NCBI RefSeq assembly: GCF_900103455.1
Contig: NZ_FNHI01000003.1
Coordinates: 342,946 to 406,945, forward strand
DNA: 64,000 nucleotides
Direction: 5' to 3'
Origin: Streptomyces wuyuanensis
Lineage (GTDB): Bacteria; Actinomycetota; Actinomycetes; Streptomycetales; Streptomycetaceae
The notes below the pieces were generated by a model that had not been told where the DNA came from, searched no databases, and saw nothing but the letters and a program-made list of their open reading frames with translations. Made by a program: the position numbers and the translations under genes. Shown here in pieces: positions 53,151-61,514 of this stretch. The number at the start of each line of letters is the position of its first letter. Positions within the stretch are counted from its first letter, which is position 1.

Positions 53151-55961
53151 TCACCTCTCCCCGGCGGCGACGGGCCCGGTGGCGGCCGGTTCCGCTGCCG
53201 GGGGCCGCTTCAGGGCGACCTGGACCGCCGTCACCTTGTACTCGGGGCAGTTGGTCGCCCAGTCCGAGTGCTCGGTCGTCACGACGTTGGCGCCGGTCGC
53301 CGGATGGTGGAACGTCGTGTACACGACGCCGACCGGCATCCGGTCGTCGATCCTGGCCCGCAGGCTGGTCTCGCCGACCCGGCTGGCCAGTGCCACCGTG
53401 TCGCCGTCGCGGATGCCGCGCACCTCGGCGTCGTGCGGGTGCAGCTCCAGCACGTCCTCCGGATGCCAGGCCACGTTGCCGGTACGGCGGGTCTGGGCGC
53501 CCACGTTGTACTGGGAGAGGATGCGGCCGGTGGTGAGGATCAGCGGGAACCTGCGGGTGCTGCGCTCCTCGGTCGGCACGTAGACGGTCTCCACGAACCG
53601 GCCCCGGCCGCGGACGAATCCGTCCACGTGCATGATGGGCGTGCCCTCGGGGGCGTTGTCGTTGCACGGCCACTGCACACTGCCGACCCGGTCGAGCTTG
53701 CCGAACGACACCCCGGCGAACGTCGGTGTGGTCATCGCGATCTCGTCCATGATCTGCGAGGCGTCGTCCCATTTCATCGGGTAGCCCATGGCCTGGGCGA
53801 TCTCGCAGACGATCTGCCACTCGTGCTTGCCCGTCCTCGGGGCCATGACCGGCCGCACCCGGTTGATCCGGCGTTCGGCGTTGGTGAAGGTGCCGTCCTT
53901 CTCCAGGAACGAGGTGCCCGGCAGGAACACATGGGCGAACTTCGAGGTCTCGTTGAGGAAGAGGTCCTGTACGACGACGAGCTCCATGGCGGAGAGCGCG
54001 GCCGTCACGTGCCGGGTGTTGGGGTCGGACTGGGCGATGTCCTCGCCGTGCACGAACAGCGCCCGGAACGTGCCGTCGACGGCGGAGTCGAACATGTTGG
54101 GGATGCGCAGGCCCGGCTCCGGCTGCAGGGTCCGCCCCCACAGCGTCTCGAAGACGGAGCGCACCGCGTCGTCCGACACGTGCCGGTAGCCGGGAAGCTC
54201 GTGGGGGAACGAGCCCATGTCGCACGAGCCCTGGACGTTGTTCTGCCCGCGCAGCGGGTTCACCCCGACGCCCTCGCGGCCGATGTTGCCGGTGGCCATC
54301 GCGAGATTGGCCATTCCCATCACCATGGTCGAGCCCTGGCTGTGCTCGGTGACGCCGAGACCGTAGTAGATGGCCGCGTTGGGCGCGCCGGCGTAGAGCC
54401 GGGCGGCCGCGCGCAGTTCCTCGGCCGGGACGCCGGTGATCCCGGCGACCGCCTCGGGGCTGTGCTCGGGCCGGGCGATGAACCGCTCCCACGCCTCGAA
54501 GTCCTCGCAGCGCTCCGCCACGAACGCGCGGTCCACCAGCCCTTCGGTGACCACGACATGGGCGAGGGCGTTGACCAGCGCCACATTGGTGCCGGGCGCG
54601 AGCTGGAGGTGGTGAGCGGCCTCGACGTGCGGGGAGCGCACCAGATCGATGCGGCGCGGATCGGCCACGATGAGCCGGGCGCCCTGGCGCAGCCTGCGCT
54701 TCATGCGGGAGGCGAATACGGGGTGGCCGTCGGTGGGGTTGGCGCCGATGACGAGGATGACGTCCGCCTTGGCGACGGACTTGAAGTCCTGGGTGCCGGC
54801 CGAGGTGCCGTAGGTCTGCTTCAGCCCGTAACCGGTCGGCGAGTGGCAGACCCGGGCGCAGGTGTCGACGTTGTTGTTGCCGAAGGCCGCGCGGACCATC
54901 TTCTGGACCGCGTACACCTCCTCGTTGGTGCAGCGGGAGGAGGTGATGCCGCCGATCGCGCCGGCTCCGTGCCGGGCCTGGATGTCGAGCATACGCCGCG
55001 CGACATGGCCGATGGCCTCCTCCCACCCGACCTCGTGCCAGGGGTCGGTGATCCGCTCGCGCACCATCGGCTTCAGCTGCCGGTCGGGGTGCGAGGCGTA
55101 GCCGAAGGCGAACCGGCCCTTGACGCAGGAGTGGCCCTCGTTGGCCCCGCCGTCCTTGTACGGGACCATCCGGACGACCTCGTCGCCGCGCAGTTCGGCC
55201 TTGAAGGAGCAGCCGACGCCGCAGTACGCGCACGTGGTGACGACGCTGCGGGTGGGCATGCCGAGCTCCACCACCGAGCGCTCCTGGAGGGTGGAGGTGG
55301 GGCAGGCCTGGACGCAGGCGCCGCAGGAGACGCAGTCGGACTCCATGAAGCTGCCGCCTGCGCCGGCCGCGACCTTGGAGGCGAAGCCGCGGCCTTCGAT
55401 GGTGAGGGCGAAGGTGCCCTGCACCTCTCCGCAGGCCCGGACGCAGCGGGAGCAGGAGATGCACTTGCTCGCGTCGAAGTCGAAGTAGGGGTTGGAGCTG
55501 TCGGTGGGCTCGTCGAGGTGGTTCTCCCCGTCGAAGCCGTAGCGGACCTCCCGCAGCCCGACGACGCCGGCCATGTCCTGCAGTTCGCAGTCCCCGTTGG
55601 CAGGGCAGGTCAGGCAGTCCAGCGGATGGTCGGAGATGTACAGCTCCATGACGCCGCGCCGCAGTCCGGCGAGTTCCGGCGTCTGGGTGCGCACCTTCAT
55701 GCCGGGGGTGACGGGCGTGGTGCAGGAGGCGGGTGTGCCCTTGCGGCCGTCGATGTCGACCAGGCACAGCCGGCAGGAGCCGAAGGCCTCGAGGCTGTCG
55801 GTGGCGCAGAGCCTGGGGATGTCGATCCCGGCCTCGGAGGCGGCGCGCATCACCGAGGTGCCCTCGGGGACCAGCACTTCCGTGCCGTCGATCTCGACGG
55901 CCACGGTCGCCTCGCCGGGCCGTGCCGGGGTGCCGTGGTCGGGTTCCTTGATCAGGGTCAT
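53151..55961 (-). CDS. fdsA: NAD-dependent formate dehydrogenase, molybdopterin alpha subunit
   Basis: A 936-residue catalytic subunit that oxidises formate to CO2 at a Mo or W bis-MGD centre. From the N-terminus it has a [2Fe-2S] domain (CATDSLEAFGSCRLCLVDID), a His/Cys [4Fe-4S] site (HPLDCLTCPANGDCE), two ferredoxin-type clusters (CISCSRCVRAC, CVSCGACVQACPTS), a further cluster (CAYCGVGCSFKAEL) and the molybdopterin domain. The metal ligand is Cys372 in CARVCHSPTGYG, not selenocysteine. GAAGGAGG precedes ATG 55961, which overlaps the fdsB stop. It is cytosolic and bidirectional in known homologues. The FdhD-type chaperone gene is not in the window. Confidence 0.96.
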   Translation of the reverse strand: MTLIKEPDHGTPARPGEATVAVEIDGTEVLVPEGTSVMRAASEAGIDIPRLCATDSLEAFGSCRLCLVDIDGRKGTPASCTTPVTPGMKVRTQTPELAGLRRGVMELYISDHPLDCLTCPANGDCELQDMAGVVGLREVRYGFDGENHLDEPTDSSNPYFDFDASKCISCSRCVRACGEVQGTFALTIEGRGFASKVAAGAGGSFMESDCVSCGACVQACPTSTLQERSVVELGMPTRSVVTTCAYCGVGCSFKAELRGDEVVRMVPYKDGGANEGHSCVKGRFAFGYASHPDRQLKPMVRERITDPWHEVGWEEAIGHVARRMLDIQARHGAGAIGGITSSRCTNEEVYAVQKMVRAAFGNNNVDTCARVCHSPTGYGLKQTYGTSAGTQDFKSVAKADVILVIGANPTDGHPVFASRMKRRLRQGARLIVADPRRIDLVRSPHVEAAHHLQLAPGTNVALVNALAHVVVTEGLVDRAFVAERCEDFEAWERFIARPEHSPEAVAGITGVPAEELRAAARLYAGAPNAAIYYGLGVTEHSQGSTMVMGMANLAMATGNIGREGVGVNPLRGQNNVQGSCDMGSFPHELPGYRHVSDDAVRSVFETLWGRTLQPEPGLRIPNMFDSAVDGTFRALFVHGEDIAQSDPNTRHVTAALSAMELVVVQDLFLNETSKFAHVFLPGTSFLEKDGTFTNAERRINRVRPVMAPRTGKHEWQIVCEIAQAMGYPMKWDDASQIMDEIAMTTPTFAGVSFGKLDRVGSVQWPCNDNAPEGTPIMHVDGFVRGRGRFVETVYVPTEERSTRRFPLILTTGRILSQYNVGAQTRRTGNVAWHPEDVLELHPHDAEVRGIRDGDTVALASRVGETSLRARIDDRMPVGVVYTTFHHPATGANVVTTEHSDWATNCPEYKVTAVQVALKRPPAAEPAATGPVAAGER

Positions 55962-57508
55962 CGTCGCGCCTCCTTCGTCGCTCCGAAGTCGCCGGGGAAG
56001 TGCTCCAGGGCGCTCCTCACCGGCATGGGGGTGAGCCCGCCCATCGCGCAGAGCGAGCCCTCGGTCATCAGGTCGCAGAGGTCGTTCAGGAGAACGAGGT
56101 TGGCCGTCCGGTTCTCGCCGGCGACGATCCTGTCGATGACCTCCGTGCCGCGCACCGCCCCGATGCGGCACGGCGTGCACTTGCCGCAGGACTCCGCGGC
56201 GCAGAACTCCATGGCGAACCGGGCCTGCCCGGCCATGTCCACCGTGTCGTCGAAGACGACGACGCCGCCGTGCCCCACCATCGCGCCGGCGGCCGCGAAC
56301 TCCTCGTAGTCCATGGGCAGTCCGAAGCGGGACGTGGGCAGGTACGCCCCGAGCGGTCCGCCCACCTGCACCGCCCGCACCGGCCGTCCCGAGCGGGTTC
56401 CGCCGCCGTAGCCCTCGACGAGTTCGCCGAGGGTGACGCCGAAGGCGGTCTCGACGATGCCCCCGCGGGCCACGTTCCCGCCGAGCTGGAACACCTGGGT
56501 GCCGCGGGAGCGGCCGGTGCCGAGGTCCGCGAAGGACTTGGCGCCGTCGGCGAGGATCATCGGTACGGACCCGAGGGTGAGGACGTTGTTGACGACGGTC
56601 GGCCTGCCGAAGAGGCCCTCCAGCGCCGGGATGGGCGGTTTGGCCCGGACCGTGCCGCGCTTGCCCTCCAGGCTCTCCAGCATGGAGGTCTCCTCGCCGC
56701 AGATGTACGCGCCCGCCCCGACCCGTACGAAGAGGTCGAAGTCGAGGTCCGAGCCGAGGACGCCCCGGCCGAGCCAGCCCTGCTCGCGGGCGGTGGCGAT
56801 CGCCGCGCGCAGGGTGGCCACCGCGTCCGGGTACTCCGACCGCACGTAGACGTATCCCTCGCGGGCCCCGACGGCGCGGGCGGCGATGGTCATGCCCTCG
56901 ATGAGGGTGAACGGGTCGCCCTCCATCAGCATGCGGTCCGCGAACGTGCCGCTGTCGCCCTCGTCGGCGTTGCAGCACACGAACTTGAGTCCCTCCCCGG
57001 CCTCCTGGACGGTCTTCCACTTGACCCCGGCGGGGAAGCCGGCGCCGCCGCGGCCCCGCAGTCCGGACTCGGTGACCTCGGCGACGACCTCCTCGGGGCC
57101 GAGTTCCAGTGCGCGCCTCAGTCCGGCCAGCCCGCCGTGCGCGAGGTGGTCCTCGGCCGAGAGCGGGTCGACGACCCCGACGCGTGCGAAGGTGACCCGG
57201 GTCTGGTCCCGGAGCCAGCCGATGTCCTCGGTGGGGCCGAGGCACAGCGGGTGGGCGGCCCCGTCGAGCAGGCCGGCGTCCAGCAGTCCCTCGACGTCGC
57301 CGGGCGCGACGGGGCCGTACGCGATCCGTCCGGCGGCGGTCACCACCTCGACCAGCGGTTCCAGCCACAGCATTCCGCGCGAGCCGTTGCGGACGACACG
57401 GGCGGGGTGTCCGGCCGCGGCCGCGGAGATCCGCTCGGCGACCTCGTCCGCGCCGACCGAGCGGGCGGCGGAGTCGCGGGGCACGTAGACGGTCACGGGA
57501 GAGCTCAT
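55958..57508 (-). CDS. fdsB: Formate dehydrogenase beta (NuoF-like) subunit
   Basis: A 516-residue diaphorase subunit. The first 130 residues are a thioredoxin-like extension (MSSPVTVYVPRDSAARSVGA). The NuoF-type core has the FMN/NADH site (GRGGAGFPAGVKWKTVQEAG, CCNADEGDSGTFADRMLMEG) and a C-terminal [4Fe-4S] site (AESCGKCTPCRIG, then NDLCDLM). It passes electrons from FdsA to NAD+. The ATG overlaps the fdsG stop (ATGA), and its stop overlaps fdsA. Confidence 0.95.
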   Translation of the reverse strand: MSSPVTVYVPRDSAARSVGADEVAERISAAAAGHPARVVRNGSRGMLWLEPLVEVVTAAGRIAYGPVAPGDVEGLLDAGLLDGAAHPLCLGPTEDIGWLRDQTRVTFARVGVVDPLSAEDHLAHGGLAGLRRALELGPEEVVAEVTESGLRGRGGAGFPAGVKWKTVQEAGEGLKFVCCNADEGDSGTFADRMLMEGDPFTLIEGMTIAARAVGAREGYVYVRSEYPDAVATLRAAIATAREQGWLGRGVLGSDLDFDLFVRVGAGAYICGEETSMLESLEGKRGTVRAKPPIPALEGLFGRPTVVNNVLTLGSVPMILADGAKSFADLGTGRSRGTQVFQLGGNVARGGIVETAFGVTLGELVEGYGGGTRSGRPVRAVQVGGPLGAYLPTSRFGLPMDYEEFAAAGAMVGHGGVVVFDDTVDMAGQARFAMEFCAAESCGKCTPCRIGAVRGTEVIDRIVAGENRTANLVLLNDLCDLMTEGSLCAMGGLTPMPVRSALEHFPGDFGATKEARR

Positions 57509-58023
57509 GCGTCCGCCCCCTCGGCCGTCAGCAGGGCGTCCAGCCGCTCGGGGGTGACCCGGCCGTACAGCCGGCCGTCGACCTCGACGGCCGGTCCCGT
57601 GGCGCAGTTGCCGAGGCAGAAGACCTGGTCGAGGGTGATCTCGCCGTCGGAGGTCGTCTCGCCGAAGGAGACCCCGAGCCGATTCCTCGCACGCTCGGCC
57701 ACGTCCGCCGCGCCGACCGCCTGGCACGCCTCGGCCCGGCAGATCCGTACGGTCCGCCGGCCCGGCGGACTCTGGCGGAAGTCCTCGTAGAAGGTGACGA
57801 CGCCGTGGACATCGGCCCGTGACAGGTTCAGTTCGGCGGCGAGGACGGGGATCACGGCCGGATCGACGTACCCCAGTTCCTCCTTGACGGAGTGGAGCAC
57901 GGGCAGCAGGGCGCCGCGCTCACCGCGGTGCGCGGCGACGATCGCCCGCACCCGGTCCTCCGGCGATCCCTCCGGCGACGGCTCCGTCGGTCGCTCCACC
58001 GACGGCCCGGGCAGTACGGCCAT
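57505..58023 (-). CDS. fdsG: Formate dehydrogenase gamma (NuoE-like) subunit
   Basis: A 172-residue thioredoxin-fold [2Fe-2S] subunit. The helical part (PVLHSVKEELGYVDPAVIPV) is followed by the cluster cysteines CRAEACQAVG and CLGNCATGP (C-x4-C...C-x3-C), as in NuoE. It starts at ATG 58023, after AAGGGG; the frame upstream of it is the promoter region. It is the first gene of fdsGBAD, 98 bases after the LysR gene. Confidence 0.94.
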   Translation of the reverse strand: MAVLPGPSVERPTEPSPEGSPEDRVRAIVAAHRGERGALLPVLHSVKEELGYVDPAVIPVLAAELNLSRADVHGVVTFYEDFRQSPPGRRTVRICRAEACQAVGAADVAERARNRLGVSFGETTSDGEITLDQVFCLGNCATGPAVEVDGRLYGRVTPERLDALLTAEGADA

Positions 58024-58108
58024 GACCGGCCCCTTCCACCGAACGACAGATAAGGGCACTGTCGTGCGGATTCGCGGGCGCGTCCAAGCGTTCTTCGCTA
58101 TGGAGTGT

Positions 58109-58121
58109 TAGGCGCGGTCTA
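58109..58121. promoter_or_regulatory. Candidate LysR box upstream of fdsG
   Basis: TAGGCGCGGTCTA fits the LysR T-N11-A pattern with TAG/CTA ends. It lies at the end of the LysR gene and about 85 bases before the fdsG start, a reasonable place for an activation site. The match is short and could be chance. Confidence 0.35.
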
Positions 58122-59081
58122 TCAACGGGGTTGTACCTGCTGGTCGGAGGTGGTGCGGGGCGCCAAGTACCGGCGCAGCACGGCGTCGAGCTCGCCTGCC
58201 AGGTCCACCCGGTGGGCCACGTCGACGAGCGCGCGCACCAGGCTGAGCCCGGGATCCCGGTCGGCGAGAACCAGCCCGACGGAGTGGTTCCGGGCGGGCC
58301 GCTCCATGGGGACCAGGCACATGCCCTCGGGCACGCCGAACAGTCCCAGCCAGGCGTGGGCGATCACGCTCGACCATCGGCGGGTGGCCAGGTGCGCGTA
58401 CAGCGCGGAGACGGTGTCGGTCTCCATCGACGCCTCCGCCCGCACCCCGGCGTCGGCGAAGTTGCGGTCCAGGATCCGGCGGTTCTGCATCTGCGGGGAG
58501 AGCAGGCACAGCGGCAGCCGCGCGACGTCCTCCCAGGTGGCCCGGGTACGGGCGGCGAGTTCACCGTCCCGCGGGGTCAGCAGCAGATAGCGCTCCCGGT
58601 ACAGCGGCACGGTACGGACGTTGCCGAGCGGTTCGCCGTCCACGTAACTCAGTCCGACGTCGAGGTCGAACTCGGCCAGCCGGTGCACCATCTGCCGCGA
58701 GGAGAGCGATTCGAGCGATATCCGCACCTTCGGGTGCCGGTCGAAGAACGGAGTGGTCAGCAGTTGGGCGGCGGTGAGGGCGGTCGGAATCGCGCCCACG
58801 CGCAGCACGCCGGTGAGTCCGCCGTCCATGGCCGCGAGGTCGTCCCAGAGCGCGTCGCGCTCGGCGAGGATCCGGCGGGCCCACATCACCACCCGCTCCC
58901 CCTCGGGCGTGAAACCCTCGAAACGCCGGCCCCGGCGCACGATCATGAGCTTGAGTTCCCGCTCCAGAGTCCTTATGCCCGCGGACAGCGAGGGCTGGGA
59001 GACATGGCAGGCTTCGGCGGCCCGCGCGAAGTGGCGCTCGCGCGCCAGCGCGGTCAGGTACTCCAGTTGCCTGAGCAGCAC
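58122..59081 (-). CDS. LysR-type regulator of the formate dehydrogenase operon
   Basis: A 319-residue LysR protein. The winged-helix domain is at 1-60 (LRQLEYLTALARERHFARAA, HVSQPSLSAGIRTLERELKL), followed by a periplasmic-binding-type effector domain (VLRVGAIPTALTAAQLLTTP). The GTG at 59081 is the only good start. It lies directly upstream of fdsG in the same direction, rather than divergent as is usual for LysR genes, and known fds operons have such a regulator (FdsR). The effector is probably formate; this is inference from position. Confidence 0.9.
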   Translation of the reverse strand: MLLRQLEYLTALARERHFARAAEACHVSQPSLSAGIRTLERELKLMIVRRGRRFEGFTPEGERVVMWARRILAERDALWDDLAAMDGGLTGVLRVGAIPTALTAAQLLTTPFFDRHPKVRISLESLSSRQMVHRLAEFDLDVGLSYVDGEPLGNVRTVPLYRERYLLLTPRDGELAARTRATWEDVARLPLCLLSPQMQNRRILDRNFADAGVRAEASMETDTVSALYAHLATRRWSSVIAHAWLGLFGVPEGMCLVPMERPARNHSVGLVLADRDPGLSLVRALVDVAHRVDLAGELDAVLRRYLAPRTTSDQQVQPR

Positions 59082-59272
59082 GGCTGGACCCTACCCGCTC
59101 CCCGGCGGCGGCAGCAGTCCCGCGGCGGGCGGGAAGCGCCCGGCGCGAACGGCCCGTGCCCGGTGGGGCGATGGGAACCAAGTCGTTATCGGGGGCGAAG
59201 TGAACCGTGGTTCGCGGGAGGAGTACTCTGCGCTGCCATCAGACCACGTGTTCGGACCTCCGTGGAGGATTG

Positions 59273-59857
59273 ATGAATGCACCCACCCGTGCGTGGAAGC
59301 GCTCGGGCGCTCTTATAGCGGGCGCTGCCTTCGGGCTCGTCGGTGTCGGCCTGACGGCCGCTCCGGCCTCGGCCCACACGCCCGTGTGGACGGTGACCTG
59401 TTCCGAGGTCACCGTCGACCTGAAGGCGTACAGCCCCAACGTCACCAACACGGTGACGGTCACCGTCGACGGCAAGGACCTGCTGCCCGTCGAGGCGTTC
59501 GGGCGTGAGTTCAGCAAGACGCTGCAACTGCCCGAGCACAAGGCCGAGGTGCAGGTGCGGCTCGTGGTGAAGGCCGGTGACGGGGACCGGTTCTCCCACG
59601 ACGAGACCAAGACCGCGCCCGTGTGCGAGACCCCGAAGCCGTCGGAGACGCCGGAGGAGCCGGAGCCCTCGGACACCCCGAGCACGGAGCCGCCGAGCTC
59701 CGAGGCTCCGCCCGCGCCCGAGCCGAGCACCCCGCCCCTCGCCGAGACCGGCGGATCCAGTGCGACGCCCGTGATCGCGGGAGCCGCGGCCGCCGCGGTC
59801 GCCGCGGGTGCCGGCATCCTCGTGGTGACGCGCAGGCGCCGCGCCACCCGCGGCTGA
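59273..59857 (+). CDS. Small sortase-anchored surface protein (LAETG)
   Basis: A 194-residue exported protein. The signal peptide is at 1-35 (GALIAGAAFGLVGVGLTAAP, then ASA|HTP). The mature domain of about 85 residues (TVTCSEVTVDLKAYSPNVTN, VTVTVDGKDLLPV) looks Ig-like, with two cysteines. A Glu/Pro/Ser linker and the sorting signal LAETGGSSATPVIAGAA with a final RRRRATRG follow. The same LAETG signal occurs in the DUF1996 protein at 37590. TGGAGGA precedes ATG 59273. It is divergent from the LysR gene and monocistronic, with a terminator after it. Confidence 0.85.
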   Translation: MNAPTRAWKRSGALIAGAAFGLVGVGLTAAPASAHTPVWTVTCSEVTVDLKAYSPNVTNTVTVTVDGKDLLPVEAFGREFSKTLQLPEHKAEVQVRLVVKAGDGDRFSHDETKTAPVCETPKPSETPEEPEPSDTPSTEPPSSEAPPAPEPSTPPLAETGGSSATPVIAGAAAAAVAAGAGILVVTRRRRATRG

Positions 59858-59882
59858 CCGCCCCCGGCGCGACGCCTGTTCC

Positions 59883-59917
59883 GTGCCCCGCGGCCCGCAC
59901 GGCCGGCCGCGGGGCAC
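59883..59917. terminator. Terminator after the small LAETG protein gene
   Basis: A perfect 13-base stem, GTGCCCCGCGGCC (59883-59895) with GGCCGCGGGGCAC (59905-59917), nine-base loop, 25 bases past the stop. Confidence 0.8.
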
Positions 59918-60089
59918 CGTCGTGCGCGCACGACGCGCGTGTGGGACCGGTGCCGCTCCGGGGCCGGCGAGGTCGCCGGGACGGGGACGGGGACGGGTGC
60001 CGGCGCCGGGGACAGCCCTTGGGTCCGGTGCGGAACCGGAATGGGGAACTCCCAGTCGCGTGACGCCGGTCCGTGTCATGATCGCGCCC

Positions 60090-60776
60090 ATGACCGTCAC
60101 CGGAGTGGGACGTGCCGTGATCCTCGCGGCGTCGGCCGCCGTCCTCGCCTCCGGGTGCGGGCTGTCGGCGGAGCTGGAGCGGGAGGCCGATCCCGGGCGG
60201 ACGGCAGAAGCGCGCCCCGGTCCCCGGGCGTCAGGTCCTCCGGTTTCCGGACCGCACGGCACCCGGCCGTCGACCGGTGCGCAAGCCCCCTCGCGGGGAG
60301 CCCCGGGAGAGCCGCCGTCCGCCGCGGAACGCTGCCCGGCCACGGGCGTACGAGTGTCGACCGGCATGGTCAGCACTGCCATGGGGCTGCGCGCCATGCC
60401 CGTGACGATCACCAACTGCGGCACGCGTGACCGGCAGCTGAACGGCTACCCCGACGTCCGCGTGCGCGACGCGGAGAACCGGCCGATGGACGTGACGGTG
60501 CTCAAGGGCCCAGGACCGATCACCCAGCTCGAGGACCCTGGCCCGCACCCGGTCCCGCTGCGCCCGGGGGAGTCGGCGCGCAGCGTGTTCGTCTGGCGCT
60601 ACTCCGCCGTCGACGCGGCGACGCTGCGGGGCAGCGGGGTGTACGTGGAGATCGGCGCCCGCGCCGGTGACGCCCGGCAGACCGTGGAGCCGGATGGCGG
60701 GCTCGACATCGGCGAGACGGGTCTGCTCGGCACCACGGCGTGGCAGAAGGTCCCGGAGTCAACTGCTCGGCCGTGA
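60090..60776 (+). CDS. Lipoprotein with DUF4232-like domain
   Basis: A 228-residue exported lipoprotein. The N-terminus has a hydrophobic core and the lipobox VLASGC, so the mature protein begins at Cys23 and is membrane-anchored outside. A disordered Arg/Pro/Gly linker of about 70 residues follows, then a beta-rich domain (AMPVTITNCGTRDRQLNGYP, LRPGESARSVFVWRYS) of the DUF4232 kind. ATG 60090 or 60078 may start it; neither has a strong ribosome site. It is convergent with the TusA-like gene. Function unknown. Confidence 0.8.
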   Translation: MTVTGVGRAVILAASAAVLASGCGLSAELEREADPGRTAEARPGPRASGPPVSGPHGTRPSTGAQAPSRGAPGEPPSAAERCPATGVRVSTGMVSTAMGLRAMPVTITNCGTRDRQLNGYPDVRVRDAENRPMDVTVLKGPGPITQLEDPGPHPVPLRPGESARSVFVWRYSAVDAATLRGSGVYVEIGARAGDARQTVEPDGGLDIGETGLLGTTAWQKVPESTARP

Positions 60777-60879
60777 ACGACCAAGCGTGTCGACTCGGTT
60801 CGATACGGCTTGCTCCCGACTGTCCCCCACGGCAGGGCGGTCGCGGGTCACACGCCCGCGCGGCCGCGGCAAGCGTCCT

Positions 60880-61185
60880 CTACGGACGGGTGGGGTGCCA
60901 TGGGGCATCAGGCCGGGTGGGCAGCGAGTTGGCGGCCAGGCGCACAGCGTAGACAGGTCGTCCGGCCGGGTCGGAGACGGGGCCGAGGTAGTGGTGGCCG
61001 GTCATGTGGCACCAAGCGGGCAGGTCGAGCGGTGCGGCCGGGTCGGTGGCGACGACGTGAACGACAGTGCCCGGCGGTGCGTCGTCGGTCTCCTTGCGGA
61101 GGCGCAGCAGGAGGGTGACGCAGAGCAGGCCGGTGCCGTCGACGGTGATGCCCGCAGCAGGGTTCTCGTGGTTCATCGGGCTCAT
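60880..61185 (-). CDS. TusA-family sulfurtransferase-like protein, degenerate
   Basis: A protein of up to 101 residues. TVDGTGLLCVTLLLRLRKET is the TusA entry with one conserved Cys (about residue 22), but the usual CPxP reads CVTL, so the helix cap that shapes the active site is lost. The C-terminal part (WCHMTGHHYLG) adds a second Cys. It is the last gene of a minus-strand run behind a frameshifted cysteine desulfurase remnant; its ATG overlaps the TGA of a vanished upstream frame (ATGA). It may still carry persulfide or be a decaying gene. Confidence 0.75.
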   Translation of the reverse strand: MSPMNHENPAAGITVDGTGLLCVTLLLRLRKETDDAPPGTVVHVVATDPAAPLDLPAWCHMTGHHYLGPVSDPAGRPVYAVRLAANSLPTRPDAPWHPTRP

Positions 61186-61219
61186 CGGCGGTAGGAGGTG
61201 GCGGCGACGGCGGGCAGGA

Positions 61220-61255
61220 GGGAGAGGGAGAGGGAGAGGGAGAGGGAGAGGGAGA
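61220..61255. repeat. Six-copy hexanucleotide microsatellite (GGGAGA)6
   Basis: Six perfect GGGAGA units at 61220-61255. On the minus strand one frame reads (Leu-Ser)n within a hydrophobic tail (RTLALTGGILSLSLSLSLSL) that ends at the TGA overlapping the TusA start, so it may lie in the end of a lost membrane-protein gene. Such repeats change length by slippage. Confidence 0.85.
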
Positions 61256-61374
61256 GGATGCCGCCGGTGAGGGCGAGGGTGCGGGCGGCGTAACCGGTGG
61301 CGGCGCCGTGATGCCGGAGGCCATGCCCCCGGCGGCGCCGGCGGTGGCGATGGAGACGTCGACCAACCTGCCGG

Positions 61375-61470
61375 AGGGGCGACGGAGAAGTCCGTCAGGT
61401 GCGGGCAGCATCGCCTCGGCGACCCGCGGGTCGACGGGGTAGTGCCGTTGTGGTCCGGGAACACGGGGCC
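61375..61470 (-). pseudogene. Frameshifted 5' remnant of a cysteine desulfurase gene
   Basis: Three short stretches in alternating frames rebuild the cysteine desulfurase N-terminus: VFPDHNGTTP (frame starting 61464), VDPRVAEAMLP (one base out) and HLTDF followed by RRPSG. Intact enzymes read YLDHNATTPVDPRVAEAMLP and then YLT-F-GNPSS. At least two frame changes are needed, and nothing of the PLP-binding body follows; the downstream sequence is the end of some other, unrecognised membrane protein. The gene has been both frameshifted and deleted. It lies between the ArsR-rhodanese gene and the TusA-like gene. Confidence 0.7.
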
Positions 61471-61514
61471 GTCCGCGAGCCCGGGATGCGGCGGGCGCGT
61501 GGCGTGGGGGCCGC

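Noticed and set aside
54840..54860. Selenocysteine at the active site of the formate dehydrogenase
   Set aside because: The codon at the metal-ligand position is TGC (Cys372). No in-frame TGA or SECIS-like hairpin is present.
52395..56309. A 1304-codon open frame on the plus strand opposite the formate dehydrogenase genes
   Set aside because: It is antisense to well-identified fdsA/fdsB with all their cluster motifs. Its translation is low-complexity Gly/Arg/His/Val. Very high GC creates such shadows.
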